From NCBI RefSeq assembly GCF_031458325.1, contig NZ_JAVDYG010000001.1, forward strand, positions 2,790,001 through 2,854,000: a stretch of 64,000 nucleotides of DNA. Direction: 5' to 3'. A model generated the notes under the pieces. The model ran no database searches and had not been told where the DNA came from. It saw only the letters and a program-made list of their open reading frames with translations. The stretch comes from Nocardioides marmoribigeumensis (lineage in GTDB: Bacteria; Actinomycetota; Actinomycetes; Propionibacteriales; Nocardioidaceae). The translations under genes were made by a program, and so were the position numbers. The stretch's first letter is position 1; each line of letters starts with the position of its first letter. Positions 8,563 to 17,288 of the stretch are shown in pieces.

Positions 8563-9489
8563 ATGTCCGACCTCCTCGGCGGCACGACGGGAGCGCTCCT
8601 CGCGGGAGCGGTCCTGGGGCTCGGCCTGTTCGTGGCGGTGCTCGCCGTCGTCGGGCTGCCGCAGCGCCCGGCCGGGCGACCGGGTCGGCGCCGCACGAGC
8701 GGCGGGATGCAGGAGCGCACCAAGCGGATGGTGTGGGGCTTCGGGGTGGGCCTGGTCGTCCTCCTCGGCACCGGCTGGATCGTGGCGGCGGTCGCGCTCG
8801 GCCTGCTGGCGGCGTACTGGGACCGCATCGCGGGCTCCTCGGCGGCCGAGAAGCGGGGCATCACCCGGCTCGAGGCCCTGGCCTCCTGGACCGAGTCGCT
8901 GCGCGACACCATCGCGGGCGCGATCGGCCTGGAGCAGGCGATCCCCGCGACCGCGGCGACCGCGGGGTCCTCGATCCGCCCGTCGCTCAACCTCCTCGTC
9001 GACCGCCTGCGCATCCGCGAGCCGCTCCCGGCCGCCCTCATGGCCTTCGCCGACGACCTCGACGACTCGAGCGCGGACGTGGTCTGCGCCTCGCTGATCC
9101 TCAACGCGCGGCTGCGCGGACCCGGCCTGCGCGACGTGCTGACCGCGCTGTCGGCCTCGATCCGCGAGGAGCTCGACATGCGCCGGCGCATCGAGGCGAG
9201 CCGGCGCAGCATCCGCCGCAGCGTGCGGATCGTCCTGCTGATCGTGCTGGGCATGATGGGTGGTCTCACCGTCTTCAACCGCAAGTACGTCGCGCCGTAC
9301 GACTCCTTCGGTGGCCAGGTGACGCTCGCGATCGTGGCGATGCTGTTCCTCGGCGGCCTGCTGTGGCTGCGCAAGCTGGCCAGCCCGAGCAAGGTCGACC
9401 GCTTCCTCGTGGTCGACGTCGTCGCGGCCGACCAGATCGTCGGCGAGGCGCCGTCCATCCGTGACCGGCGGACGGAGGTCGGCGCGTGA
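8563..9489 (+). CDS. tadB: Tad pilus platform protein TadB (T2SF domain)
   Basis: A 308-residue inner-membrane protein of the GspF/T2SF type that forms the assembly platform under the TadA ATPase. Membrane helices lie at the N-terminus (about 8-30 and 50-85) and the C-terminus (about 220-245 and 255-275), flanking a cytoplasmic helical domain with the TadB/TadC pattern (SWTESLRDTIAGAIGLEQAI). ATG at 8563 is preceded by GTGGGG at 6 bases; a GTG at 8551 would fall inside tadA. It overlaps tadC by four bases. Confidence 0.9.
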   Translation: MSDLLGGTTGALLAGAVLGLGLFVAVLAVVGLPQRPAGRPGRRRTSGGMQERTKRMVWGFGVGLVVLLGTGWIVAAVALGLLAAYWDRIAGSSAAEKRGITRLEALASWTESLRDTIAGAIGLEQAIPATAATAGSSIRPSLNLLVDRLRIREPLPAALMAFADDLDDSSADVVCASLILNARLRGPGLRDVLTALSASIREELDMRRRIEASRRSIRRSVRIVLLIVLGMMGGLTVFNRKYVAPYDSFGGQVTLAIVAMLFLGGLLWLRKLASPSKVDRFLVVDVVAADQIVGEAPSIRDRRTEVGA

Positions 9490-10406
9490 CCTGGGCCCTG
9501 CTCACCGGTGCGCTGACCGGACTCGGCGTCTACGCCCTGGTGCGGGTGTTCCTGCGCCCGCGTCCCGGCGTGGCCACGATGATCGCGCGCATCGAGGGCG
9601 GCCAGCGCTCGATGAGCACCCACACGATGACGGCGTCGGAGGCCGACGGGCTCTCCGGCCACGTGCAGGGGGCGATGAACCGCCTGGCCGACCGGCTCGA
9701 GGTGATGGCCGTCGACCGAGGCTGGGAGCTCGGCGGGATCCGCACCGACCTGGCGCTCATGGGGCGCACGCGCGGCTCGCACCTGGCCACCAAGGTGGCC
9801 GTCGGCGGCCTGCTGTTCCTGCTGGCGCCGGTGGTCTGGTCGGTGCTGCGGATCAGCGGGATGAACCTGCCGACCGCGGTGCCGGCGATCCTCGCGCTGG
9901 GCCTGGCGGCGTTCGGGTTCTTCATGCCCGACCTCGCGCTCAAGAGCGAGGCCGCCACCCGGCGCAACGACTTCCGCCGCACGGTCGGGGTCTTCCTCGA
10001 CCTCGTCGCGATGAACCTCGCCGGGGGTCGCGGCCTCCCCGAGGCGCTGCTCGCCGCGGCGACGGTCAGCGACCACTGGACGCTGGTCCGCATCCGCCAG
10101 GCGCTGGCCAACGCCCGGCTCTACGGCACGACCCCGTGGGTGGCGCTGGGCGACCTCGGCCGCGACATCGGCCTCGAGGAGCTGCAGGACCTCGCCGGTG
10201 CGCTGTCCCTGGCCGCCGACGACGGCGCCAAGATCCGCAGCTCGCTCAGCGCCCGCGCCGCCACGATGCGCCGCAAGGAGCTGACCGCCGCCGAGGGCGC
10301 CGAGGGCGAGAAGTCCCAGTCGATGCTCGTGGCACAGATGCTCATCAGCACCGCGTTCCTGATCTTCCTGGCCTACCCCGCCGTGTCCCAGCTCCTGGCC
10401 GCCTGA
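9486..10406 (+). CDS. tadC: Tad pilus platform protein TadC
   Basis: A 306-residue partner of TadB with an N-terminal helix, two central helices (about 100-160) around the T2SF domain (about 165-290) and a C-terminal helix. The motif DLVAMNLAGGRGLPEAL is typical of the TadC T2SF core. The start is a GTG overlapping the tadB stop. TadB and TadC are expected to work as a pair in the membrane. Confidence 0.9.
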   Translation: MTWALLTGALTGLGVYALVRVFLRPRPGVATMIARIEGGQRSMSTHTMTASEADGLSGHVQGAMNRLADRLEVMAVDRGWELGGIRTDLALMGRTRGSHLATKVAVGGLLFLLAPVVWSVLRISGMNLPTAVPAILALGLAAFGFFMPDLALKSEAATRRNDFRRTVGVFLDLVAMNLAGGRGLPEALLAAATVSDHWTLVRIRQALANARLYGTTPWVALGDLGRDIGLEELQDLAGALSLAADDGAKIRSSLSARAATMRRKELTAAEGAEGEKSQSMLVAQMLISTAFLIFLAYPAVSQLLAA

Positions 10407-10437
10407 CCCCCAGACCCAGCACCGAAAGGCAAACCGC

Positions 10438-10644
10438 ATGAACCTCCACACGCTGCTCACCCGCCTCCGGGCCTCGCGCCGCGACGAGCGCGGCGCGACC
10501 GTCCTGGAGTGGGCGCTCATCGCCGCTGCCGTCGTGGTCGCCGCCTCGATCATCGCGGCAGTGATCTTCCGGATCATCGACACCAAGAGCGGGCAGCTGG
10601 AGGACTGCGCCAACCAGCCCGCCAACGTCGAGTGCGCTCCCTGA
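10438..10644 (+). CDS. Flp-type major pilin
   Basis: A 68-residue prepilin with a short basic leader ending in RRDERG. The hydrophobic stem ATVLEWALIAAAVVVAAS carries the Glu five residues after the presumed cleavage Gly, as Flp pilins do. A short C-terminal part with two cysteines follows (DC...EC). AAAGG lies about 8 bases before the ATG. It is separated from tadC by 31 bases and so may be expressed more strongly than its neighbours. No prepilin peptidase (TadV/CpaA) is in this window, so that enzyme must lie elsewhere. Confidence 0.85.
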   Translation: MNLHTLLTRLRASRRDERGATVLEWALIAAAVVVAASIIAAVIFRIIDTKSGQLEDCANQPANVECAP

Positions 10645-10667
10645 GCCACCCCGCCTGCTGCTGACCG

Positions 10668-11102
10668 ATGCGTCCGGGACGTCGTACTCCGCACGCTCGC
10701 ACCGAGTCCGGTGCGAGCGCGCTGGAGCTGTCGTTCCTGGCGCCCGGCCTGATCTTCCTGATCTTCCTGGTGATCCAGGCCGGCCTGTTCTTCTACGGCA
10801 GGACGGTCGCCATCCAGGCAGCACGTGAGGGGGTCTCCCAGCTGCGGCTGGCCCAGACCCGGGACGTCTACGACGACATCCGCCGGGACGTGAAGCGCAA
10901 CACCGAGAGCTATGCCCTCTCCGTGGGCCGTGAGGCGCTGCTCAGCCCGGTCGCCACGTCGTCGTACGACGAGGGCGCGGGCCGGGTGACGATGGACGTG
11001 CAGGGCGAGGTGATCACGCTCGTGCCGGGCCTGCAGCTGCGGGCCACGGCCCACGCCGAGGGCGCGGTCGAGCGCTTCGAGCCCGACCAGGCGGCGCCAT
11101 GA
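10668..11102 (+). CDS. TadE-like minor pseudopilin 1
   Basis: A 144-residue TadE-family protein with a basic leader, then ESGASALELSFLAPGL, which has the pseudopilin stem with Glu in the conserved place. One membrane helix follows and then an extracytoplasmic domain of about 100 residues. TadE-like proteins are minor pilus components or adaptors. Its end overlaps the next gene by four bases. Confidence 0.85.
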   Translation: MRPGRRTPHARTESGASALELSFLAPGLIFLIFLVIQAGLFFYGRTVAIQAAREGVSQLRLAQTRDVYDDIRRDVKRNTESYALSVGREALLSPVATSSYDEGAGRVTMDVQGEVITLVPGLQLRATAHAEGAVERFEPDQAAP

Positions 11103-11512
11103 GCCGGCGCGACGAACGCGGCTCGATGGCGATCGAGATGGCGATCATCATCCCGTCCCTGCTGCTCATCTTCGGCCTGATCTACGCCTACGGCCGGGCC
11201 GCCCAGGTCAACGGCACGCTGGAGTCCGGCACGCGCGACGCGGCGCGCAGCGCGACGATCGCCCGGTCCTACGACGAGGCCAAGGACCGCGCCCGGCGTG
11301 TGGTCGACGCGGCGATCGTCGACCTGCCGCGCTCGTGCCGGCAGTCGGTGAGGGTGACCGTCTCGGACAACTTCGTGCCCGGCGAGCCGATCACGGTGGA
11401 CGCGGAGTGCGACTACGCGCTGTCCGACCTGGGGCTCCCGGGGGCGCCGGGTGACATCACCGCGAGGTCGTCGTTCACCTCCATGCTCGACCCCTACCGG
11501 GGGCTGGAGTGA
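11099..11512 (+). CDS. TadE-like minor pseudopilin 2
   Basis: A 137-residue TadE/TadF-type protein with an RRDERGSMAIEMAIIIPS leader and stem, one membrane helix and a small outer domain with two cysteines (SCRQ and ECDY) that could pair. It is coupled by overlap to both neighbours. The two TadE-like genes share only the N-terminal architecture, so they probably fill separate minor positions. Confidence 0.85.
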   Translation: MSRRDERGSMAIEMAIIIPSLLLIFGLIYAYGRAAQVNGTLESGTRDAARSATIARSYDEAKDRARRVVDAAIVDLPRSCRQSVRVTVSDNFVPGEPITVDAECDYALSDLGLPGAPGDITARSSFTSMLDPYRGLE

Positions 11513-11958
11513 GGGCGCGCGACGAGCGCGGGTCGCTCGCGCCGGCCGTCCCGATCATCGCGATGTTCCTGCTCCTCATGGGCGGGCTGGTCATCGACGC
11601 CTCGCGGCAGCTCAACGCCCGCGGCGAGGCGGTGGCGTTCGCCGAGGAGGCGGCCCGGGCGGGGGCGCAGGGGGTCGACGTCGCGGCCGACCAGCTCGAG
11701 CTCGACCCGGTGCTGGCCCGGGAGCGGGTCGACACCTACTGCGCGCGCGTCGAGGAGCTCGGCCAGGTGCGCACCTGCCGCTTCCTGCGAATCGACCGGG
11801 TCTCGAGCACCGACTCGCGCCGGCTCGTCGTGGTCACCCAGGTGACCACCCAGATCCAGACGACGCTGCTCGGGCTGATCGGCGTGCGGTCGCTGGACGC
11901 CACCGGCGACGCGCGGGCCCGCCCCTACGAGGGCATCGATGAGGCGATCGAGCCATGA
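11509..11958 (+). CDS. TadG-like pilus-associated protein
   Basis: A 149-residue protein beginning RARDERGSLAPAVPII, with one membrane helix and the TadG-type pattern LNARGEAVAFAEEAARAGAQ. Full-length TadG has a large von Willebrand domain; this short form has only the N-terminal TadE/G-like part, as in many actinobacterial loci. The GTG start at 11509 overlaps the upstream stop. It is the last gene of the tightly coupled pilus block. Confidence 0.8.
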   Translation: MRARDERGSLAPAVPIIAMFLLLMGGLVIDASRQLNARGEAVAFAEEAARAGAQGVDVAADQLELDPVLARERVDTYCARVEELGQVRTCRFLRIDRVSSTDSRRLVVVTQVTTQIQTTLLGLIGVRSLDATGDARARPYEGIDEAIEP

Positions 11959-11996
11959 GCCGACGGACGTTCTCCCCAGGTCGGGAAGGAACAAGA

Positions 11997-12018
11997 GCCC
12001 GAAATAACCTTTTCGGGC
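11997..12018 (+). terminator. Short hairpin after the pilus block
   Basis: GCCCGAAA (11997-12004) and TTTCGGGC (12011-12018) form an 8-bp perfect stem with a 6-base loop, 38 bases past the tadG-like stop in a stretch that is locally rich in A and T. It could end the pilus transcript or act as an operator for the lipoprotein gene; there is no T-run to decide. Confidence 0.5.
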
Positions 12019-12071
12019 GAACCGGGTTAAGGTTTTGCACTGCTGATTCTCGAGGGGGGAACACCACCACC

Positions 12072-12683
12072 GTGACGACGTCTCGCACCCGGATGTGTGC
12101 CGCGCTGAGCGGCGCTCTGCTGCTCTCGACCGGACTCGCCGCCTGCGGCGGGGACGACACGGCAGCCGAGGCGCCCCCCGCACCCGCGTCGTCCTCGACG
12201 ACGCCCGAGTCGACCAGCGCCACCCCCACGCCGACCCCGAGTCCCACCCCGACCCTGCGTCCCTTGTCGCGGTTCGAGGACCGTCCTCAGGTCAAGGTCG
12301 CGCGCAACCTGGCGCGCGCCGCCGCCCTGGCCGTGAACAAGGGCGACAAGAGCATGACGCGCATCCGTCCGTTCGTGACCGACGCCGGGCTGAAGAACTT
12401 CCAGCGCTACTTCAACGAGGACTTCCCCAACCTCTTCCCGGGGCCGCTGCCGTTCACCCCGGTCGGGGTCCGCGACCTCGGAGGCGGACGCGCGGAGGTC
12501 CCGATGTGCGTGTGGCTCCAGGGCTTCACCGTCGACCGCAAGTCCAAGGCGCCGGTCAAGTCGCGCGACGTCGAGGCGGGCAAGTTCACGCTCGTGCGCG
12601 CCGGAGGCAAGTGGCGGGTCGAGGACATGATCGGCGAGAACCGCAGCTGTGAGAAGACGGTCGTGAAGGGTCGGCCGTTCTGA
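12072..12683 (+). CDS. Predicted lipoprotein
   Basis: A 203-residue exported lipoprotein. The signal peptide has Arg at positions 5 and 7, a hydrophobic core and the lipobox LAAC (C25). A Ser/Thr/Pro-rich linker follows (about 30-60, with repeated TPTPSPTP) and then a folded domain of about 140 residues with three cysteines. I chose GTG at 12072 because GAGGGGGGA lies upstream and the resulting N-terminus is a proper signal peptide; an ATG at 11955 would add 39 residues that bury it. The domain (DKSMTRIRPFVTDAGL, FTLVRAGGKWRVEDM) resembles NTF2-like lipoproteins, but I cannot name the family. Confidence 0.8.
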   Translation: MTTSRTRMCAALSGALLLSTGLAACGGDDTAAEAPPAPASSSTTPESTSATPTPTPSPTPTLRPLSRFEDRPQVKVARNLARAAALAVNKGDKSMTRIRPFVTDAGLKNFQRYFNEDFPNLFPGPLPFTPVGVRDLGGGRAEVPMCVWLQGFTVDRKSKAPVKSRDVEAGKFTLVRAGGKWRVEDMIGENRSCEKTVVKGRPF

Positions 12684-12697
12684 TGATGGGGGATTCG

Positions 12698-13693
12698 ATG
12701 CACGACACCAACCGACGCCGGCTCGCACGCACGGCGGCGTTCACCACCGCACTCGTGCTGGCGCTCGGCGCCTCGCCTGCGATGGCGACCGGCATGAAGC
12801 CGGGTGACCCCGGCCCGGCGCCGTCCGGCCCGCCCGCGAGCGACGGCCCGAGCAACACGAGCGACCCCTACTCCTCCTCCGGCCCGTCCTACGGCACGGT
12901 GAGCAACTGCTCGGTCGTCTCGACCCCCAACTTCCTCGGCGTCTCCTGCGGCAACGGGGCCGGCGAGGGCCAGACCGTCAAGGAGTACTTCGGCGCCGAG
13001 GGCGTCAAGGACCTCCCCGGCTGCTCGCACAAGGCGCTCGACGCCTCGGAGCTGGCCGGGCTCAGCTACGAGAACACTCCGGGGCCGGAGGGCTCGACCT
13101 GGTACTGGGAGTACTGCCTGGTCGACCCCAAGCTCGGCGAGCAGGTGCGCCAGGCCGAGATCAGCGTCTCGATCGTCTGGATCCGCAACGACGCCAAGGT
13201 CGAGAAGGACGACAAGCTCAACGCCCTGGCCGACCTGCGGCAGGGCACGGTGCCGTTCCCGGTCGCCGTACCCACCCCGTCCACGCAGCCGCGCGTCGGG
13301 GCGTGGACCTCGTTCGTCGACGGCACCGACGACCACGTGACGGTGGAGACGCCGACCGTGACCCTCGACGCCCACGTGGTCGGCGTGACCGTCAAGCCGC
13401 TCGGCAAGGACGCGCGCGAGTCGGTCAGCTGCCCGGGCACCGGCTACCACGCCGAGCGCGGCGACAACCCCAGCACCACCGACGTGGAGGCGTGCTGGTG
13501 GCAGTACTCCCACTCCTCCTCGGGCCAGCCGATGACGACCTCCGAGGGCCAGCCTGCCTACCCGGTGGAGATCACCGCGACCTGGGCGGTCGACACGATC
13601 GTCGGCGGGGTGCGCAGCCGCTTCAACACCTTCCAGAAGTCCCAGGTCACGCCGCTCCCGGTCACCGAGATCCAGGCGCTGGTCGTCAGCTGA
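12698..13693 (+). CDS. Secreted protein of unknown function
   Basis: A 331-residue secreted protein with a signal peptide cut after ASPAMA (residue 30), a Ser/Pro/Gly-rich linker (about 35-65) and a Trp/Tyr-containing domain with several cysteines (for example SNCS, SCGN, PGCSH, YCLV, SCPG, EACWW) that can form disulfides. GGGGG lies 5 bases before the ATG at 12698, which I prefer to the ATG at 12683 inside the upstream stop. It sits between the lipoprotein and the LysM-BTAD gene in the same orientation, which suggests an envelope role linked to the pili. No family recognised. Confidence 0.75.
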   Translation: MHDTNRRRLARTAAFTTALVLALGASPAMATGMKPGDPGPAPSGPPASDGPSNTSDPYSSSGPSYGTVSNCSVVSTPNFLGVSCGNGAGEGQTVKEYFGAEGVKDLPGCSHKALDASELAGLSYENTPGPEGSTWYWEYCLVDPKLGEQVRQAEISVSIVWIRNDAKVEKDDKLNALADLRQGTVPFPVAVPTPSTQPRVGAWTSFVDGTDDHVTVETPTVTLDAHVVGVTVKPLGKDARESVSCPGTGYHAERGDNPSTTDVEACWWQYSHSSSGQPMTTSEGQPAYPVEITATWAVDTIVGGVRSRFNTFQKSQVTPLPVTEIQALVVS

Positions 13694-13745
13694 GCCCGAC
13701 GGGCCGTGGGAGAGCGGCCCGAGACACGAGAGAGGGGAGCCGTCG

Positions 13746-16538
13746 ATGAGGACGACTGCACCGGACAGGCCCCGGGGCCGCACGCAGGTGCGACCCGACA
13801 CGCTCCCGCGCGGAGGTGCCGCCCCCCGACGTCGCACCGGTACGGCGCTGCTCGCCGTCCTGGGCGCGCTCCTCCTGGTCGTCGGCGTGCCGGTCGGGCT
13901 GGTGCTCGGCGTCGGCAACCCGCTGCCCACCACGGCGCCCTCGACCGCGTGGCTGACCGCCGACCTGACACCGATGCTGGTGATCAAGGTGCTGGCCGCG
14001 GTCGTGTGGGTCGCGTGGGCCCACTTCGTCGTCTGCTTCCTCACCGAGTGGCGCGCCTTCCGGTCGGGCCGCGTGCCGCGCCAGGTGCTCCTCGGCGGGG
14101 GCTCCCAGAGCCTCGCGCGCCAGCTGGTCGCCAGCATCCTGCTCCTCGCCGGCGGCGCGACCCTGGCAGGCGGCGTGACCGCCCTGGGCGCCGACCACGA
14201 GCCGGCGCGCCCGAGCGCGCCGGTCGTGCAGGTGATGGACCAGCAGGTCGTCGTGGACGCGCTCGGCCAGGCGCAGGCCCAGGTCGACGCCGACCAGGCC
14301 GCGCACGTGGACCTCGCCCCCGGGCAGCACCTCAAGCACTACGAGGTCCGGCCGCCGCAGGGCCGCAACCACGACACCCTGTGGGACATCGCCGAGCGCA
14401 CGATGGGCGACCCGTTCCGCTACAAGGAGATCTTCGAGCTCAACAAGGACCGGCTCCAGCCCGACGGCAGCCGCCTCACCGACGCCGACCTGATCCGTCC
14501 CGGCTGGCAGCTGCGCCTGCCCGGCGACGCCAAGGGCCCGGGGGTCCGCTCGACGCCCGCTCCCACGCCCGACCGCGGCCCTGGCACGACGGCGGCCACG
14601 GCCGGCGCCGAGGGCGGCGCGGCGGCGCAGGCCGGCGGCTCCGCCACGCAGCAGGCCAGCCAGCCGGGTGGCGGCTCCTTCGTCGCGCCCGAGCAGGACC
14701 GCGCCGGTGCGCTCGGGTCGCTGCTCCTCGGCGGCGGCCTGGTCCTGGCCGGCGTGGCCCGGGCGCTCACCGCGCGCCGCGGACCGTTCGGGGAGCCCGA
14801 CCCCGACGCGCTCGACGTGACCCGGGCGGCCGCGCTGCGTCGCTCGCAGCTGGTCGACGACGCCCTGCGGGGGCTGGCCGAGACCCGTCTGGCCCACTCC
14901 CAGCGCATGCCCGAGGTGCTCTTCGCCTACGTCGACGACCGGCAGGTCGTGCTCCACCTGGCCCGCTCGGTGCCGGCCGACGAGGCCCCCGCGGCCCCGT
15001 GGTCGGTCTCCGAGGACGGCCTGTCGTGGACCGTCCACGCCGACGAGGTGACCCCGCCCAACCAGGGCGCCCCCGCGCCGTACCCCTGCCTGGTCAACGT
15101 CGCCGAGTCCCACGGCTTCGACCTCCTCGTCGACCTCGAGATGGCTCCCGGCCTCGTCGCCATCGGCGGCAGCGCCGAGATCGCACGCGAGGTCGTGATG
15201 GCCATGGCGCTCGAGCTCGCCACGCACGCCTGGGCCGACCGGGTCAGCGTCGTGATGGCCGGTTTCGGCGACGAGCTGGCCGACCTCAACCGCTCCGGCG
15301 TGCGCCACGTCAGCGGCCTCGACGAGGCGCTCGAGGAGGCCCGCCGCGGTCGCGAGCGGGTCAGCCGGGTCGCCGCCGAGCTCGGGGTCGAGGGCGTCCT
15401 GCAGGGACGTCAGCGCGGCGCCGCGTCGGACGCTCCTCCGGTGGTCGTCTTCGCCTCCGGCACCCCGACGGCCGAGCAGGCCCGCGAGATCGCCGAGCTC
15501 TCCGGCAACGGACGCACCGCGGTCTCGGTCGTCTGCGTCGGTGACACCCCCAGCGCCCGCTGGCGCTTCGTGGTCGACGGCGCCGGCGCCTTCGACGGCG
15601 GTGTCCTGGGCGTGCGTGGCACGGCCCGACGCCTCACCGGCGAGGGCCAGGCCCGGATCCACGCGCTCCTCGAGGAGGCGCTGCGGCGCCGTGTCGAGGG
15701 CGAGTTCGAGGCCGGCTCGGTCAGCCCCGCCGACGTCGCGGACGACGCCGCGGTGCGCCCCGTCGCCCCTTCCCCCGCCCCGGACGACCCCGGCGCGGGC
15801 CGCTCCGGCAGCCCCGTGCGCATCCAGCTGCTCGGGCAGGTCGAGGTCGTCGCACCCGGTCACCTCGACCCGGCCCGGCGCGAGATGCTGACCGAGCTCG
15901 TCGTCATGGCGGCGCTGCACCCCGAGGGCCTGCACGAGGCCGTGCTGGTCTCGGGCCTCTGGCCGCGCGGCGCCGAGCGCGACGTGGTCGACGCCCGGCT
16001 GGCCGACGCGCAGGAGTGGCTGGGCCGTGACGCCGAGGGCCGCCCGCGCCTGAGCCTCGACGCCGACGGGCGCTGGCACCTGCACCCCGAGGTCGAGACC
16101 GACTACGCCGCCCTGTCGGCGGCCGCACGCGCCGAGGGTGCGGGCGAGCTCGCCGCCCTGCTCGCCGGGCTGCGCCACGGGCGCGGCGAGGCGTTCTCCG
16201 GGGTGCACTACTCCTGGCTGACCTTCGCCCGTGAGGCGCGCACCTGCCGGATGCTCGTGACGTCGATGGCCCGCCGGGCCGCCGACCTCGCGGTCGCAGC
16301 GGGCCGGGTCGAGCAGGCCGAGGAGGCCCTGGTCATGGGCCTGCGGCTGGTGCCGACGGCCGAGCCGCTGTGGCGCGACCGCCTGCGGGTGCTCGCCACC
16401 CACGCGCCGGACCGGCTGGACCCGGCGATCACCGAGATGTACTCCGTGCTCGACGAGCACGGGGTCAGGCACGCTCCCGAAACCGACGCGCTGGTCGCAG
16501 AGCTGGCGCCGGGGTCACGAGGTGCCATCGGGGGCTGA
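13746..16538 (+). CDS. Membrane LysM protein with C-terminal BTAD domain
   Basis: A 930-residue multi-domain protein. It has three membrane helices (about 38-62, 77-98, 120-142) and a LysM-like domain (about 200-260; NHDTLWDIAERTMGDP and IRPGWQLRLPG). A Gly/Ala-rich linker and a further helix follow (about 315-335), then a long cytosolic region. The C-terminal part has a winged-helix-like segment and a bacterial transcriptional activator (BTAD) domain of TPR-like helices (about 760-925). GAGAGAGGGGA precedes the ATG. Proteins of this build accompany actinobacterial Tad loci. They may link wall or pilus status to gene control, but that is inference, and the BTAD domain may serve only for protein binding. 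Confidence 0.85.
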   Translation: MRTTAPDRPRGRTQVRPDTLPRGGAAPRRRTGTALLAVLGALLLVVGVPVGLVLGVGNPLPTTAPSTAWLTADLTPMLVIKVLAAVVWVAWAHFVVCFLTEWRAFRSGRVPRQVLLGGGSQSLARQLVASILLLAGGATLAGGVTALGADHEPARPSAPVVQVMDQQVVVDALGQAQAQVDADQAAHVDLAPGQHLKHYEVRPPQGRNHDTLWDIAERTMGDPFRYKEIFELNKDRLQPDGSRLTDADLIRPGWQLRLPGDAKGPGVRSTPAPTPDRGPGTTAATAGAEGGAAAQAGGSATQQASQPGGGSFVAPEQDRAGALGSLLLGGGLVLAGVARALTARRGPFGEPDPDALDVTRAAALRRSQLVDDALRGLAETRLAHSQRMPEVLFAYVDDRQVVLHLARSVPADEAPAAPWSVSEDGLSWTVHADEVTPPNQGAPAPYPCLVNVAESHGFDLLVDLEMAPGLVAIGGSAEIAREVVMAMALELATHAWADRVSVVMAGFGDELADLNRSGVRHVSGLDEALEEARRGRERVSRVAAELGVEGVLQGRQRGAASDAPPVVVFASGTPTAEQAREIAELSGNGRTAVSVVCVGDTPSARWRFVVDGAGAFDGGVLGVRGTARRLTGEGQARIHALLEEALRRRVEGEFEAGSVSPADVADDAAVRPVAPSPAPDDPGAGRSGSPVRIQLLGQVEVVAPGHLDPARREMLTELVVMAALHPEGLHEAVLVSGLWPRGAERDVVDARLADAQEWLGRDAEGRPRLSLDADGRWHLHPEVETDYAALSAAARAEGAGELAALLAGLRHGRGEAFSGVHYSWLTFAREARTCRMLVTSMARRAADLAVAAGRVEQAEEALVMGLRLVPTAEPLWRDRLRVLATHAPDRLDPAITEMYSVLDEHGVRHAPETDALVAELAPGSRGAIGG

Positions 16539-16615
16539 CCCCGGAGGGGGGAGACAACCCCGACCACCCGCCCCGGCCGTCCGGCCGGCGGAGAGAAACC
16601 AACGAAGGAGAGATC

Positions 16616-16912
16616 ATGTCGAACCTGAACGTGACCTACGAGGAGATGCACTCCGCCGCCGCCAAGCTCAAGGCCGGGCGCTCGGAGATCGAGGGCCAGC
16701 TCGCCAAGCTCAAGAGCATGATCGACGGGCTGGTCTCCGGTGGCTACGTCACCGACAAGTCCTCGAAGGCGTTCCAGACCTCCTACGAGGAGTTCAACAC
16801 CGGCGTCAACAAGACCATCGAGGGTCTCGACGGCATGGGCGAGTACCTCTCCCAGGCCGCCAAGGCGCTGCAGGACACCGACGAGCAGCTGGCCTCGGCG
16901 CTCAACAAGTGA
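16616..16912 (+). CDS. WXG100-type small secreted protein 1
   Basis: A 98-residue helical-hairpin protein of the WXG100 (ESX) type, exported as a dimer by type VII secretion. Two helices flank a turn that reads SGGYVTDKSS in place of Trp-x-Gly, and the C-terminal export region has YLSQAAKALQDTDE. AAGGAG lies 5 bases before the ATG, the best ribosome site in the region, and a strong hairpin follows the stop; both fit high expression. The second small protein and EccC downstream are its likely partners. Confidence 0.85.
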   Translation: MSNLNVTYEEMHSAAAKLKAGRSEIEGQLAKLKSMIDGLVSGGYVTDKSSKAFQTSYEEFNTGVNKTIEGLDGMGEYLSQAAKALQDTDEQLASALNK

Positions 16913-16919
16913 CTCGGGT

Positions 16920-16954
16920 CCGGTGCGCCGCCGTCCCTGCCGGCGGCGCACCGG
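16920..16954 (+). terminator. Strong hairpin after the first WXG100 gene
   Basis: Perfect 14-bp arms (CCGGTGCGCCGCCG at 16920-16933 and CGGCGGCGCACCGG at 16941-16954) enclose a 7-base loop, 8 bases past the stop. It is either a terminator or a stability/attenuation element. The next gene starts only 38 bases later with no clear promoter, so partial read-through is likely. Confidence 0.75.
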
Positions 16955-16991
16955 TTCCTCCGACCGACGTGACCACCTGGGGGTGAGGGTC

Positions 16992-17288
16992 GTGCCCGAC
17001 CTGTCCGTTGACGTGAGCGGCCTCCGCACGCTCGCGAGCACCATCCGCTCCGTGCGCTCGACCCTCGATGCCACGCGCTCGGTCGTCGAGGCCGCCCGCG
17101 ACGACGTCGGCGACGGCCGGGTGTACGACGCGCTGGACGCGTTCGAGAACCACTGGGACGACGGACGCGGCCAGATCGACAAGAACATCGAGGCGATGGG
17201 CGAGATCCTCGCCGAGTCCGCCGGCGCCTACGAGAAGACCGACGCCGAGCTGGCCACCCAGCTCACCGAGCAGATGGACCGGCGGTGA
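16992..17288 (+). CDS. WXG100-like small protein 2
   Basis: A 98-residue all-helical protein of WXG100 size (VSGLRTLASTIRSVRSTLDA ... GDGRVYDALDAFENHWDDG ... AYEKTDAELATQL). The turn holds ENHWDDG, a Trp in the expected place but no strict W-x-G. GTG at 16992 has GGGGG 8 bases upstream; a GTG at 16983 would add three residues. It overlaps the next gene by four bases. Probably the dimer partner of, or a second substrate beside, the first WXG100 protein. Confidence 0.75.
   Translation: MPDLSVDVSGLRTLASTIRSVRSTLDATRSVVEAARDDVGDGRVYDALDAFENHWDDGRGQIDKNIEAMGEILAESAGAYEKTDAELATQLTEQMDRR

Noticed and set aside
11955-12071. Lipoprotein start at ATG 11955, overlapping the pilus gene
   Set aside because: It would put 39 charged residues before a perfect lipoprotein signal peptide, and the stretch contains a hairpin and a new ribosome site.
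16370-16615. Longer version of the first WXG100 protein starting at 16370
   Set aside because: The extra 82 residues overlap the LysM-BTAD gene and look like shadow translation; AAGGAG directly precedes the ATG at 16616.
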